From Thermoplasmatota archaeon (lineage in GTDB: Archaea; Thermoplasmatota; E2; DHVEG-1), in NCBI GenBank assembly GCA_018824925.1, contig JAHJFH010000179.1, positions 1 to 8,225 on the forward strand: a stretch of DNA of 8,225 nucleotides. The letters run 5' to 3'. The notes under the pieces are model-generated. The model made no database searches and was not told the DNA's origin. It saw only the letters and a program-made list of their open reading frames with translations. Below are positions 1 to 6,773 of the stretch, one piece after another; position 1 is the first letter of the stretch, and the number at the start of each line of letters is the position of its first letter. A program made the translations under genes and the position numbers.

Positions 1-3000
1 ATATTGAATACAAAAAGATCCATCTCACCACTCGACACATTATTTCCCTGGGCATCATATACTTTAGTTTCTAACGAATGTCTCATTACAGTGTGTTCAT
101 TCCAATGCCATGTATAGGGTGGTTCGTTACGAGTATGTTTTAACTGTCCATCAACATAAAACTCAGCTTTACTGATTAAATCGTTATCAACATGAACACT
201 CACAGGGCCTAGCACAACGGTCTTAAAAAATGGTAAAATCCGTTTATTTCGTATATAGATATAGCCATCAAGAGTAATTTGTTTTTTATAAAGATAGATA
301 ACTAACCCAAGCATTGTTATTCCAATAAAGGCAAAGATAAAATAGTCCCCATATAGGTCGAAAAAACTTGGAGGTGGCGGGGTTGTATAAGCAAAATAAA
401 AGTAGACAACACTCGTCGAAATATCATCAAAACCTTGTGTTGCCACAGCAATTATTGAAAAAGTAATTGTGCCATCGGAAAGATACCCCGGTGGTGTATA
501 GAAAAAGACTTTGTTATCACCTGTTTCAAGAGATTCAGATGCATCAAGATCACCAAAGGTAGCATCAGGTATCCGAACTGATTGCTTAAAAGTTATTGTG
601 ATTGTCGTATGGTTTCCATCGATAACACCCCCATCGGGTGGGGAAAAAATTGGTGGTTCTAAAGGAGGGAAGATGTTCGTATAATAATAATGGTAGATAG
701 TGGTAGCATCATCCAGGACATAGATATGCCCATTAGCCCGTAAAATCATATCTGAAGAAATCGTACGATCAGAAGTTATAATGCTTAGACTACCATCCGG
801 ATATTGGTCAATAATATCAAGGTAGAGCCAATTGACCTTATTGACGGTAACCGTTATAGATGCCGTGGCAGAGCTTTCATCTACGGTTACATCCTCGATA
901 ACTCCAATTTGATGATCTATAGGTAGGATTTCATCAGAGTCTAAACACCAAAGGAATTCAGGGATATACATATCATCTATTGAAAGTGGAATAGCAATAG
1001 ATTCTCCGCATAGTGGTTTTAGTTGATAAATAAAAACAAGTAAGCCATTTGGGTCGACAAAACTATCCGCTATATCATCCCCATTACTATCAAAACAATA
1101 GAATTTTTGAGGAAGACTAATATTATAATAGGTTTCAATAAAGAGTATAGTGCTATCTGATGGCTCTATGGTAGTAAAATAATCAACGATAACTGTTGTT
1201 GTTGCAGAATCAGTGTTTCCATCATTGTCGGTAACGGTAAGTGTCAGTATGTAGGTACCACTACTGAGGTATTGATGAGCAGTGTTTTTTCCCCAGCTAG
1301 TTGTTCCATCACCAAAATTCCATGTATAATTCGTGATATACCCATCTAGATCATAGCTTGCTGAGGCATTTATAAAAACATCTGTTCGTATAAATCCAGT
1401 ATATGGGCCACCGGGGAGCGCTGTGGGGTTTTCTGTTGTGTTGGTATTACCCGATGTGTCAGTGGCATAAATGATGCAATAAACCCGGTTTTGTGGGGTT
1501 ATGGGCACGATGGTTTTCGTATAGCGTCCCTGTCCCGCGTTATCCATGGTGACATTATAGATGGTGCTGCCATTGTACCAATATTTTATATATACTAAAT
1601 AGATGGCAGCGTCATCAATGACATTGACCGTAAAGGTAAAGGTATTTGGAACATCTCCTGAAGCAGGTGTATATTGAATGATGGTGATGTGTGGGGCTTT
1701 TGTATCTGTTATTTCTACGGTTTGTAACGCAGTGGTGCGGTTGTTGCCCCAGTGATCCATTGCATCAATGGTGTATTTGAGAGATTTAATACTGGCATCA
1801 AGTTGAATTGTTCCGGTAAATATATTGTTTCCTTGGTGTTCTAGGGTGATATTTCCTTCTTTGGATGCATGAGACCAATAGACTATTGCAGTAATATCTG
1901 ATGCACTATCTTTATCATCAATTATAGTTGCGTTAAAGGTAAAGGCTGCTGAGGGGTGTCCTCCCTTAGGTGATTTGTCTATGATGGTTGGTGGTCGACC
2001 CTCTATAATATGAAAGGTTTGTTGACTTGAGTGAGTCCACTGCAGAGGATCCTTGGTTTGTACACTGAGATTATAGGTGCCAAGGGATGTAAATGAAGAG
2101 GTCAGGGAGTAGATGTCTCCTACCTTGTTTTGTATGATACTGATGTTTTGTATGGTTGTATCAGGACAGGTAATATAGAGATGAACGTTTTTTATTTCTG
2201 TGTTATCGGTAATGATGACTTGTATTTGTGTGTTTTGCCCAAGGGTTTGTGAAGTGGGGTTTATGGTAATGGATTCTATAGTTGGTGGTATGATATCAAG
2301 CAGTGGTGCATTATCAAAATTAAGGTTGTAGACCGTATAGCTTGAATCGGCGATCCCATTATGATTTGCATCGAGGACGCCTTCTATGATTTCATCATAA
2401 TAATCCCAGTAATTACCTGCGATGATTGAACCTCCAATGACATTAACTCCAGCTGTTGGGGTTTGATTCCATTGATTTTTCAATATACTTTTGTCGATAG
2501 CATTATGTGTGTTATGATGAAAGTAGTTGTTGTAGACAGTGTTATAAATCGCGAAGAAATCAAGGTAGATACCATATTGATTATTGTTGTTTATTTCATT
2601 GGTATGGATATAGTCTGCGGTTGAGTTATAGAGTCGTATACCGGCCTGTCCATTTTCTTGAATGGTGTTTTGGGTAATAGTGGTATTATCATCTGCGTTT
2701 AGATAAATACCATCCTTTAAATTACCTGAAATGGTGTTTGATCTAATGGTGTTGGTTGAGCCAATTAGCATGATTCCATGATGGGTGTTTTCAGTGACTG
2801 TATTACGGGTAATTGTGGCGATACTACAATTTTCTAAAACAATTCCTGATTGGGAGTTTTCTGTGATGCTATTTAAATGGAGGGTGGAATAGTTGCTGTA
2901 GTCATTGAGATAAAGGCCATTAAGATCATTTTCACTGATGGTGTTATAGGCAATATAGTTGTTGTCAGCACTATGGTTCAGGAATATACCATTTCCGTTG

Positions 3001-3641
3001 TTTTCAGTGATGGTATTATGGTAGATTCGGTTGCTATCAGATTGATAGAGAAAAATTCCATGGCGGTTATTTGTTAGTATATTATAGCTGATGTTGATAT
3101 TGTTGAAACTTTGTATCAGGCGAATACCATCTCCACTATTGGTTTGGATGGTGTTGTCATAGATGAGGTGTTGATTGGTTCGATTGAGGATAATAGCATG
3201 GTAGCCATTGGTGAGAACATTGTCAGTGATAATGCTTTTGTGACGGTTAACGCGTATAAGGCAACAATCTGGTGTTGTTCCGCTATTAGTAATAGTGAAA
3301 TGGCTGATGTTGACATTGTCAGCGTTTATGGTAATAACTGTATTGGCATCATTTCCATCAATGGTGGTAATACTATAATCTTCTCCAAATAAATCGAGGG
3401 TATGGTTGATATATATGGATTCCTGGTAGGTATCAGCATATACAATAATTCGGTATCCATCGGTTGAGTTATCTATCGCATCTTGAATTCGTATGAAGGT
3501 TTCATCTGGCCCGACATAGAGGGTAGGTGGAGTATCAGCAAGGCTGAAAGGGGGAGAGAGTGGATTAGGTATAAAAATGAATAGGAAAGCTAGTGACAGT
3601 GCTATCACCAGAGTCTGGCGAAAAATCCCATCCTTTTGCAT
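1..3641 (-). CDS. Giant secreted surface protein: NosD-type beta-helix, Ig-like and PKD domains, late membrane helix (C-terminus cut by window edge)
   Basis: I translated this frame codon by codon from ATG at 3641-3639: 1213 codons without a stop, continuing past position 1. Residues 1-33 look like a signal peptide (basic start, hydrophobic 11-22, possible cut after Ala33). Residues 38-415 form a right-handed beta-helix of the NosD/CASH type: the opening has YVG..ETFIRIQDAID, about ten coils follow, and it closes with GNYWD at 409-413. Ig-like domains lie at about 452-548, 550-649 and 650-743. A PKD domain spans 744-818 with WNFGDG at 774-779. Residues 819-993 are an unnamed module, 994-1080 another Ig-like domain, then a proline linker, a membrane helix at 1100-1118 followed by two lysines, and a last Ig-like domain from about 1135. 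More than 20 N-x-S/T sequons suggest glycosylation. An adhesion, matrix or sugar-binding role at the cell surface is likely, but the ligand is unknown. The final Ig-like fold looks nearly finished at position 1, so the true end is probably close. Confidence 0.9.
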   Translation of the reverse strand, partial: MQKDGIFRQTLVIALSLAFLFIFIPNPLSPPFSLADTPPTLYVGPDETFIRIQDAIDNSTDGYRIIVYADTYQESIYINHTLDLFGEDYSITTIDGNDANTVITINADNVNISHFTITNSGTTPDCCLIRVNRHKSIITDNVLTNGYHAIILNRTNQHLIYDNTIQTNSGDGIRLIQSFNNINISYNILTNNRHGIFLYQSDSNRIYHNTITENNGNGIFLNHSADNNYIAYNTISENDLNGLYLNDYSNYSTLHLNSITENSQSGIVLENCSIATITRNTVTENTHHGIMLIGSTNTIRSNTISGNLKDGIYLNADDNTTITQNTIQENGQAGIRLYNSTADYIHTNEINNNNQYGIYLDFFAIYNTVYNNYFHHNTHNAIDKSILKNQWNQTPTAGVNVIGGSIIAGNYWDYYDEIIEGVLDANHNGIADSSYTVYNLNFDNAPLLDIIPPTIESITINPTSQTLGQNTQIQVIITDNTEIKNVHLYITCPDTTIQNISIIQNKVGDIYSLTSSFTSLGTYNLSVQTKDPLQWTHSSQQTFHIIEGRPPTIIDKSPKGGHPSAAFTFNATIIDDKDSASDITAIVYWSHASKEGNITLEHQGNNIFTGTIQLDASIKSLKYTIDAMDHWGNNRTTALQTVEITDTKAPHITIIQYTPASGDVPNTFTFTVNVIDDAAIYLVYIKYWYNGSTIYNVTMDNAGQGRYTKTIVPITPQNRVYCIIYATDTSGNTNTTENPTALPGGPYTGFIRTDVFINASASYDLDGYITNYTWNFGDGTTSWGKNTAHQYLSSGTYILTLTVTDNDGNTDSATTTVIVDYFTTIEPSDSTILFIETYYNISLPQKFYCFDSNGDDIADSFVDPNGLLVFIYQLKPLCGESIAIPLSIDDMYIPEFLWCLDSDEILPIDHQIGVIEDVTVDESSATASITVTVNKVNWLYLDIIDQYPDGSLSIITSDRTISSDMILRANGHIYVLDDATTIYHYYYTNIFPPLEPPIFSPPDGGVIDGNHTTITITFKQSVRIPDATFGDLDASESLETGDNKVFFYTPPGYLSDGTITFSIIAVATQGFDDISTSVVYFYFAYTTPPPPSFFDLYGDYFIFAFIGITMLGLVIYLYKKQITLDGYIYIRNKRILPFFKTVVLGPVSVHVDNDLISKAEFYVDGQLKHTRNEPPYTWHWNEHTVMRHSLETKVYDAQGNNVSSGEMDLFVFN
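2495..3242 (-). repeat. Tandem beta-helix coils within the surface-protein gene
   Basis: Residues about 134-383 of the giant protein hold some ten successive coils of roughly 23 residues. Each follows the pattern N-T-I-x(2)-N-x(4)-G-I-x-L-x-x-S, with variants HAIIL, DGIRL, HGIFL, NGIFL, NGLYL, SGIVL, HGIML, DGIYL, AGIRL and YGIYL at the G-I-x-L turn. This is the protein-level periodicity of NosD/CASH parallel beta-helices. The DNA copies have diverged, so it is an old structural repeat and not a recent tandem duplication. Confidence 0.75.
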
Positions 3642-3660
3642 ATACGCCTACATATGCAAA
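3635..3660. promoter_or_regulatory. Perfect 9-bp inverted repeat at the start of the surface-protein gene (candidate operator)
   Basis: Left arm TTTGCATAT (3635-3643) and right arm ATATGCAAA (3652-3660) are exact reverse complements separated by the 8-bp spacer ACGCCTAC. The left arm contains the ATG of the leftward gene (3641-3639). The 17-bp spacing between arm centres puts both half-sites on nearly the same face of the helix, as expected for a dimeric regulator. Binding here would cover the predicted transcription start of the leftward gene. If both arms were transcribed, they could instead form an RNA stem hiding the start codon. Function is inferred. Confidence 0.45.
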
Positions 3661-3672
3661 TCAGATGACCTG

Positions 3673-3692
3673 TTAAAAACATTGCTATGTTT
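3673..3692 (-). promoter_or_regulatory. Weak TATA-like box with adjoining 6-bp inverted repeat, upstream of the surface-protein gene
   Basis: On the minus strand TTTTTAA (3679-3673) lies at a distance that would start transcription near 3650, a few bases before the ATG, giving a very short leader. Directly upstream, where the BRE element would be, is AAACAT-TGCT-ATGTTT (3677-3692) with exact 6-bp arms. The box is a poor match to the archaeal consensus, and short A+T-rich palindromes occur by chance. Confidence 0.3.
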
Positions 3693-3732
3693 GAAAAGAG
3701 AAGCAGTAACTGTTCAATTTTTTCTACCGAGA

Positions 3733-3741
3733 TTTTATATA
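3733..3741 (+). promoter_or_regulatory. Archaeal TATA box for the propeller gene
   Basis: TTTTATATA is an excellent match to the archaeal box A, preceded by the purine-containing CCGAGA where a BRE is expected. Transcription normally begins about 25 bases downstream, here at about 3762-3766. That is at or just past the TTG at 3761, which bears on the start-codon question for this gene. Confidence 0.6.
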
Positions 3742-3760
3742 GAGTAAATAGAATAATACT

Positions 3761-5008
3761 TTGTTTATTGGAGGATTTCTCATAAATTCAAAAAAATATG
3801 GATTACTTTTATTGGGGGTACTTATTATCGGTGCCGGGATTGCCCAAGCATTTTCTGAGAAACACCCTACTTCCAAGATGCTGACTGAGAATTATGAAAT
3901 ACAGTGGGAAATGAATTTTGGAACTGATGATTGGTATGGAGCCAGGTATGAAGGGCCACAACCCATTGGTGATTGTGATAATGATGGCGACAATGAACTC
4001 CTAATTAGTGGTCGCGATGCAATGATTCGTGTCATGGAATGGAATGATGGACTTCAGACATATGAAGAGACCCATGTATTACGATGTCCTTTTTACCCAT
4101 TACGACGATCTGACGCAGGAGGAATGGCTATCGGGGATCTCACTGGCGATGGTGAAAATGAGATTGCAGCAAGCTGGTCTACAGCAGTGCATAAGTGGGT
4201 TGACGGACGGTATAAAATTATTGGATATAATCCATATGTGTTTTGGACGGGTGGAGGAAGTGCTGATTGTTTGATTGGTGACTGTGATAACGATGGAAAA
4301 AATGAACTTATTATGAGTGGAGGACCTTTTCGATTTTGGAGCCGAACACCAGAAATTGTGGTATTTAAATGGAATGGTTGGCGACTGGTAAAAACAGCGG
4401 TATATGATGATCCAATGCCTCGCGGATATGTGTATATGGCAGGTATTGGTGATGTTGACGAGGATGGAGAAAATGAACTGGTATGTGGTATTGCGAATCG
4501 TGGTGATGCCGAGAATTTAGTGGTAGTTTTAGATTGGAATAATGAAACTAAAGCTTTTATGTCAACAATAATCGAGAAAACCGAGGGGTGGGAACAGTGG
4601 CCATTTGCTTGTATCTGTAAGGATAGCGATATGGATGGAAAAAATGAGATCCATGTTGGATATTATTGCCCACGACTTTCTGTATTTGAGTGGAACGGCA
4701 CTGGCTATACCCTAAAATACTTGCAGGAATGGAAAGGTGAAGCCGCGGTAATCGAAGCCTTAGACGTCGGTGATGTCGATAATGATGGGATCAATGAAGT
4801 CTGTGTTGGTACCAATGTTGTACATATTTTACAATGGAATGGCTCAGGTTTTACTGAAGAAGCACTATTACCGACATGGGGTGGTTTAGCCGTTACTAGT
4901 ATCGGTGATTGTGATAACGATGGTAAAAATGAGATAAACGTCGGCAATGTCTGGATATATCCTGGTGAAAAATACATGTCCTGGGTGTTCAAATACATAC
5001 CCACATAA
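3761..5008 (+). CDS. Secreted FG-GAP/VCBS repeat protein, predicted seven-bladed beta-propeller
   Basis: Numbering is from TTG 3761 (415 residues). Residues 11-30 form a signal peptide (KKYG, hydrophobic stretch, AQA cut site). Seven calcium loops of FG-GAP/VCBS type follow at about 70-80, 125-135, 173-183, 230-240, 287-297, 337-347 and 382-392, with pattern G-D-x-D-x-D-G-x-N-E-[LIV]. They are spaced 45-57 residues apart, and most are followed by a hydrophobic-x-W-N-G strand. Seven repeats fit a seven-bladed propeller with one calcium per blade, as in integrin alpha chains. The protein would act outside the cell in adhesion or ligand binding; no catalytic motif is seen. There are ten cysteines, three of them inside calcium loops (GDCDNDG), which is unusual. 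The true start is probably the ATA at 3782 (408 residues): it follows GGAGG at proper spacing and gives the classic leader MNSKKYGLLLL, while TTG 3761 sits at the predicted transcription start. The coordinates keep the conventional start codon. Confidence 0.85.
   Translation: MFIGGFLINSKKYGLLLLGVLIIGAGIAQAFSEKHPTSKMLTENYEIQWEMNFGTDDWYGARYEGPQPIGDCDNDGDNELLISGRDAMIRVMEWNDGLQTYEETHVLRCPFYPLRRSDAGGMAIGDLTGDGENEIAASWSTAVHKWVDGRYKIIGYNPYVFWTGGGSADCLIGDCDNDGKNELIMSGGPFRFWSRTPEIVVFKWNGWRLVKTAVYDDPMPRGYVYMAGIGDVDEDGENELVCGIANRGDAENLVVVLDWNNETKAFMSTIIEKTEGWEQWPFACICKDSDMDGKNEIHVGYYCPRLSVFEWNGTGYTLKYLQEWKGEAAVIEALDVGDVDNDGINEVCVGTNVVHILQWNGSGFTEEALLPTWGGLAVTSIGDCDNDGKNEINVGNVWIYPGEKYMSWVFKYIPT
3770..3774 (+). 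promoter_or_regulatory. Ribosome binding site GGAGG that argues for a start at 3782
   Basis: GGAGG is followed by the 7-base spacer ATTTCTC and then ATA at 3782-3784, in frame with the propeller protein. The cold-shock gene in this window also uses GGAGG (9-base spacer before ATG). The site lies inside the frame that starts from TTG 3761, so it cannot serve that start. Confidence 0.55.
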
Positions 5009-5121
5009 GATAATTATAATATTTTAAAAAAATAACGAATCTACTTACGTAATGATACCCAATATACAAGCAAAATAAAAAAAAATTCATCAGAATCTAC
5101 GAATTTTTGTGAGTAAAAAAC

Positions 5122-5129
5122 TATATAAA
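5122..5129 (+). promoter_or_regulatory. TATA box for the cold-shock gene
   Basis: TATATAAA (within ACTATATAAAC) follows an A-rich stretch that could serve as BRE. A start about 25 bases on, near 5150, would give a leader of roughly 130 bases before the ATG at 5280, long for an archaeal mRNA. Weaker T/A-rich boxes closer to the gene (around 5208-5218) cannot be excluded and would shorten the leader to about 40 bases. Confidence 0.45.
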
Positions 5130-5250
5130 CAATGGTTGAGTTGCCTAGCGTAGTTTAAAGAACATAAAATAAGAGTTTCATATTTTCGCAACAACGATTT
5201 TTTGGAATTTTTTATTTTGGTGTTCTCTAGACTATTGAAAAAGAAGGAAT

Positions 5251-5270
5251 TCTCCACCAAATGTTGGAGG
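5251..5270 (+). promoter_or_regulatory. Hairpin covering the ribosome site of the cold-shock gene
   Basis: CTCCA (5252-5256) can pair with TGGAG (5265-5269), and a U-G pair extends the stem to six (5251 with 5270). The loop is CCAAATGT. The 3-prime arm contains most of the ribosome site GGAGG (5266-5270), which lies 9 bases before the ATG at 5280. A second fold, CCAA with TTGG, competes with it. Such a fold could make translation depend on temperature, on a helper protein or on autoregulation. The pairing is visible; the role is inferred. Confidence 0.4.
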
Positions 5271-5279
5271 TATTGTAAC

Positions 5280-5471
5280 ATGAAAGGAACAGTAAAATGG
5301 TATAACGCACGAAAAGGATATGGATTTATAACAACCGATGATGAAAATGAAGTTTTTGTTCATCGCACCGCAATTCCCATGGGAATCTATCTAAATGAAG
5401 GGGATGCGGTAGAGTTTGATGTAGAGGACTCTGACCGCGGAAAACAAGCAAAGAACATTAAAAAAGCATAA
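5280..5471 (+). CDS. Cold-shock-domain protein (CspA family)
   Basis: This 63-residue single-domain protein has the CSD signature from its first residues (MKGTVKWYNARKGYGFI). RNP1 is at about 12-19 (KGYGFITT) and RNP2 at about 25-32 (VFVHRTAI), with aromatic residues W7, Y8, Y14, F16, F26 and H28 positioned to stack on bases. It binds single-stranded RNA or DNA in the cytoplasm and in known relatives acts as an RNA chaperone. The size is slightly below the usual 65-70. The start is the ATG at 5280, because GGAGG lies 9 bases upstream and the CSD fold begins there; a longer frame from 5202 adds residues unlike the family. The DEAD-box helicase gene follows after 104 bases on the same strand. 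CSD proteins are patchy in archaea, so ancient gain from bacteria is possible. Confidence 0.93.
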   Translation: MKGTVKWYNARKGYGFITTDDENEVFVHRTAIPMGIYLNEGDAVEFDVEDSDRGKQAKNIKKA

Positions 5472-5503
5472 CCGTCTAATACCCATACTACTTCACTTTT
5501 CTT

Positions 5504-5518
5504 AGCAATAATTTTGCT
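5504..5518 (+). other. Small hairpin between cold-shock and helicase genes
   Basis: AGCAA (5504-5508) and TTGCT (5514-5518) are perfect inverted arms around the loop TAATT, preceded by a pyrimidine stretch (5497-5503). It could be a weak terminator, an RNA-processing or stability element, or chance. No clear TATA box precedes the helicase, so read-through from the cold-shock gene seems likely. Confidence 0.25.
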
Positions 5519-5575
5519 CTTGCTTCGAGAACTCTTTACGAAATAGTGGTACAGTTAATAGCATTGGTGTACTTA

Positions 5576-6742
5576 ATGAAATTCACAGATCTATCGATAA
5601 ATCAAAAACTTATAGAAACAACACAAAAAAAAAGGTTTACAGAATTAACCACAATCCAAGAAAAATGTATCCCTGAAATACTCAATGGAAAGGATATCAT
5701 TGGACAAGCCGAAACAGGATCAGGGAAAACCCTTGCTTTTTGTTTACCAATATTACATAAGATTGAACCTAAACAGAAAATTCAAGTGTTAGTACTCACC
5801 CCCACCCGGGAATTATGTGTTCAAGTATCAGATGTGTTTACAGAGTTTGGGAACCCCCTTGGTGTTCAAGTCGTGAGTATATATGGTGGTGTCGGCATTG
5901 AACCACAGATTCGGAAGCTTCGAACAGCTGATGTTGTTATTGGAACTCCTGGAAGGATATTAGACCATATCCGAAGACGCACTATTTCTTTTGATAGTGT
6001 TGCGTTTCTTGTTTTAGATGAAACTGATAAAATGTTTGAAATGGGTTTTATTGATGATGTTGAAGATATCATAAACCATATTCCTCAGAATCGCCGTACG
6101 CACATGTTCAGTGCAACAATATTACAAGGAGATCAAAAAGCATTATATCGACATCTGCATGATCCATTAATAATTAAAACAAAATCACAGGTTGACCGGC
6201 GGCATTTACGACAGATCTACTATGATATTTACGAAAAACATCATAAGTTCTCGTTGTTGGTTCATTTATTACGGACTAATATATCAGGATTATCCATAGT
6301 GTTTTGTGCAACACGGCGGGAGTCTGATATCGTTGCTCAGAATTTACGTCATCATGGCATCAAAACTCAAGCGATTCATGGTGGCATGAGGCAACAGAAG
6401 CGGCTTGACTCCCTAGAGGCTCTGCGAAAGGAACAAATTGATGTCTTAGTTGCAACTGATGTAGCTGCTCGAGGTCTTGATATCAAAAACGTAACCCATA
6501 TTTATCATTATGACGTACCAAAAACCTCAACAGAATACATTCATCGTATTGGACGGACCGCTCGAGCGGGTGCTTCTGGCTCCACGGTTACCTTATTAAC
6601 TGAACCTGATCATGATAATTTCCGGCGAGTGCAAGAAAATGATGAGTTACTCATTGAAAAAGCGCCATTTCCTAAGTTTCAGAAGGTGGCGTTTCTTCGA
6701 CGATTTAATAAAAATAGAAAAAAACATACTTATTACAAATAA
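5576..6742 (+). CDS. DEAD-box ATP-dependent RNA helicase with DETD motif II
   Basis: The 388 residues are close to the minimal two-RecA core. Visible motifs are: Q motif (F21, Q28), motif I AETGSGKT 45-52, Ia PTREL 76-80, GG 104-105, Ib TPGR 124-127, motif II DETD 148-151, III SAT 179-181, IV IVFCATR 241-247, V ATDVAARGLD 293-302 and VI HRIGRTARAG 323-332. A short basic tail (RRFNKNRKKH) may grip RNA. It would use ATP to unwind short RNA duplexes in the cytoplasm, for example in ribosome assembly or mRNA remodelling. Motif II reads DETD instead of DEAD; the Walker B Asp-Glu pair is kept, so ATPase activity should remain. The start is the ATG at 5576, where MKFTDL begins the usual family N-terminus and GGTG lies 6 bases upstream; a GTG at 5546 would add ten atypical residues. 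Lying 104 bases after the cold-shock gene on the same strand, it may be co-expressed and help melt RNA structure in the cold. Confidence 0.95.
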   Translation: MKFTDLSINQKLIETTQKKRFTELTTIQEKCIPEILNGKDIIGQAETGSGKTLAFCLPILHKIEPKQKIQVLVLTPTRELCVQVSDVFTEFGNPLGVQVVSIYGGVGIEPQIRKLRTADVVIGTPGRILDHIRRRTISFDSVAFLVLDETDKMFEMGFIDDVEDIINHIPQNRRTHMFSATILQGDQKALYRHLHDPLIIKTKSQVDRRHLRQIYYDIYEKHHKFSLLVHLLRTNISGLSIVFCATRRESDIVAQNLRHHGIKTQAIHGGMRQQKRLDSLEALRKEQIDVLVATDVAARGLDIKNVTHIYHYDVPKTSTEYIHRIGRTARAGASGSTVTLLTEPDHDNFRRVQENDELLIEKAPFPKFQKVAFLRRFNKNRKKHTYYK

Positions 6743-6756
6743 TTACTTGTCCAAAA

Positions 6757-6773
6757 TTCTTTCTGTATTCTTT
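6757..6773 (+). terminator. T-rich tract after the helicase gene
   Basis: TTCTTTCTGTATTCTTT starts 15 bases after the helicase stop, and a further T6 run lies at 6796-6801, in the 59-base gap between convergent genes. Archaeal transcription commonly ends at such T-rich stretches without a hairpin. The assignment rests on composition and position alone. Confidence 0.4.

Larger units (their letters stand above)
5009..5279. other. A+T-rich spacer with cold-shock gene promoter and leader
   Basis: These 271 bases hold no credible gene. The first part is very A+T-rich, with T-runs after the propeller stop that could end transcription, although no distinct terminator stands out. The second part holds the TATA box near 5122 and a presumed leader of about 130 bases. 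The 3-prime end carries the hairpin and ribosome site described separately. Confidence 0.5.

Noticed and set aside
2495..3242. Regular repeats of about 70 bases, considered as a CRISPR-like or tandem DNA array
   Set aside because: The periodicity is at the protein level only (beta-helix coils). DNA copies are not identical and there is no repeat/spacer alternation.
3111..3392. Plus-strand open frame of 93 codons
   Set aside because: It is antisense to the beta-helix region of the giant surface protein, has no ribosome site, and its composition mirrors the repeated N/T/I codons of the other strand. The same holds for the plus-strand frame 2877-3077 and the minus-strand frame 3116-3316.
4705..5004. 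Minus-strand open frame of 99 codons
   Set aside because: It is a shadow of the last three propeller blades on the plus strand, with no ribosome site and no family resemblance.
5037..5100. Two copies of GAATCTAC (5037-5044 and 5093-5100)
   Set aside because: Eight-base direct repeats in such A+T-rich sequence are expected by chance, and no insertion lies between them.
5202..5279. N-terminal extension of the cold-shock protein by 26 residues
   Set aside because: The cold-shock fold starts exactly at the ATG at 5280, which has GGAGG 9 bases upstream; the extension contains that ribosome site and looks like untranslated leader.
5090..5281. Minus-strand open frame of 63 codons before the cold-shock gene
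   Set aside because: It overlaps the promoter and leader of the cold-shock gene, has low-complexity A+T-driven composition and resembles no family.
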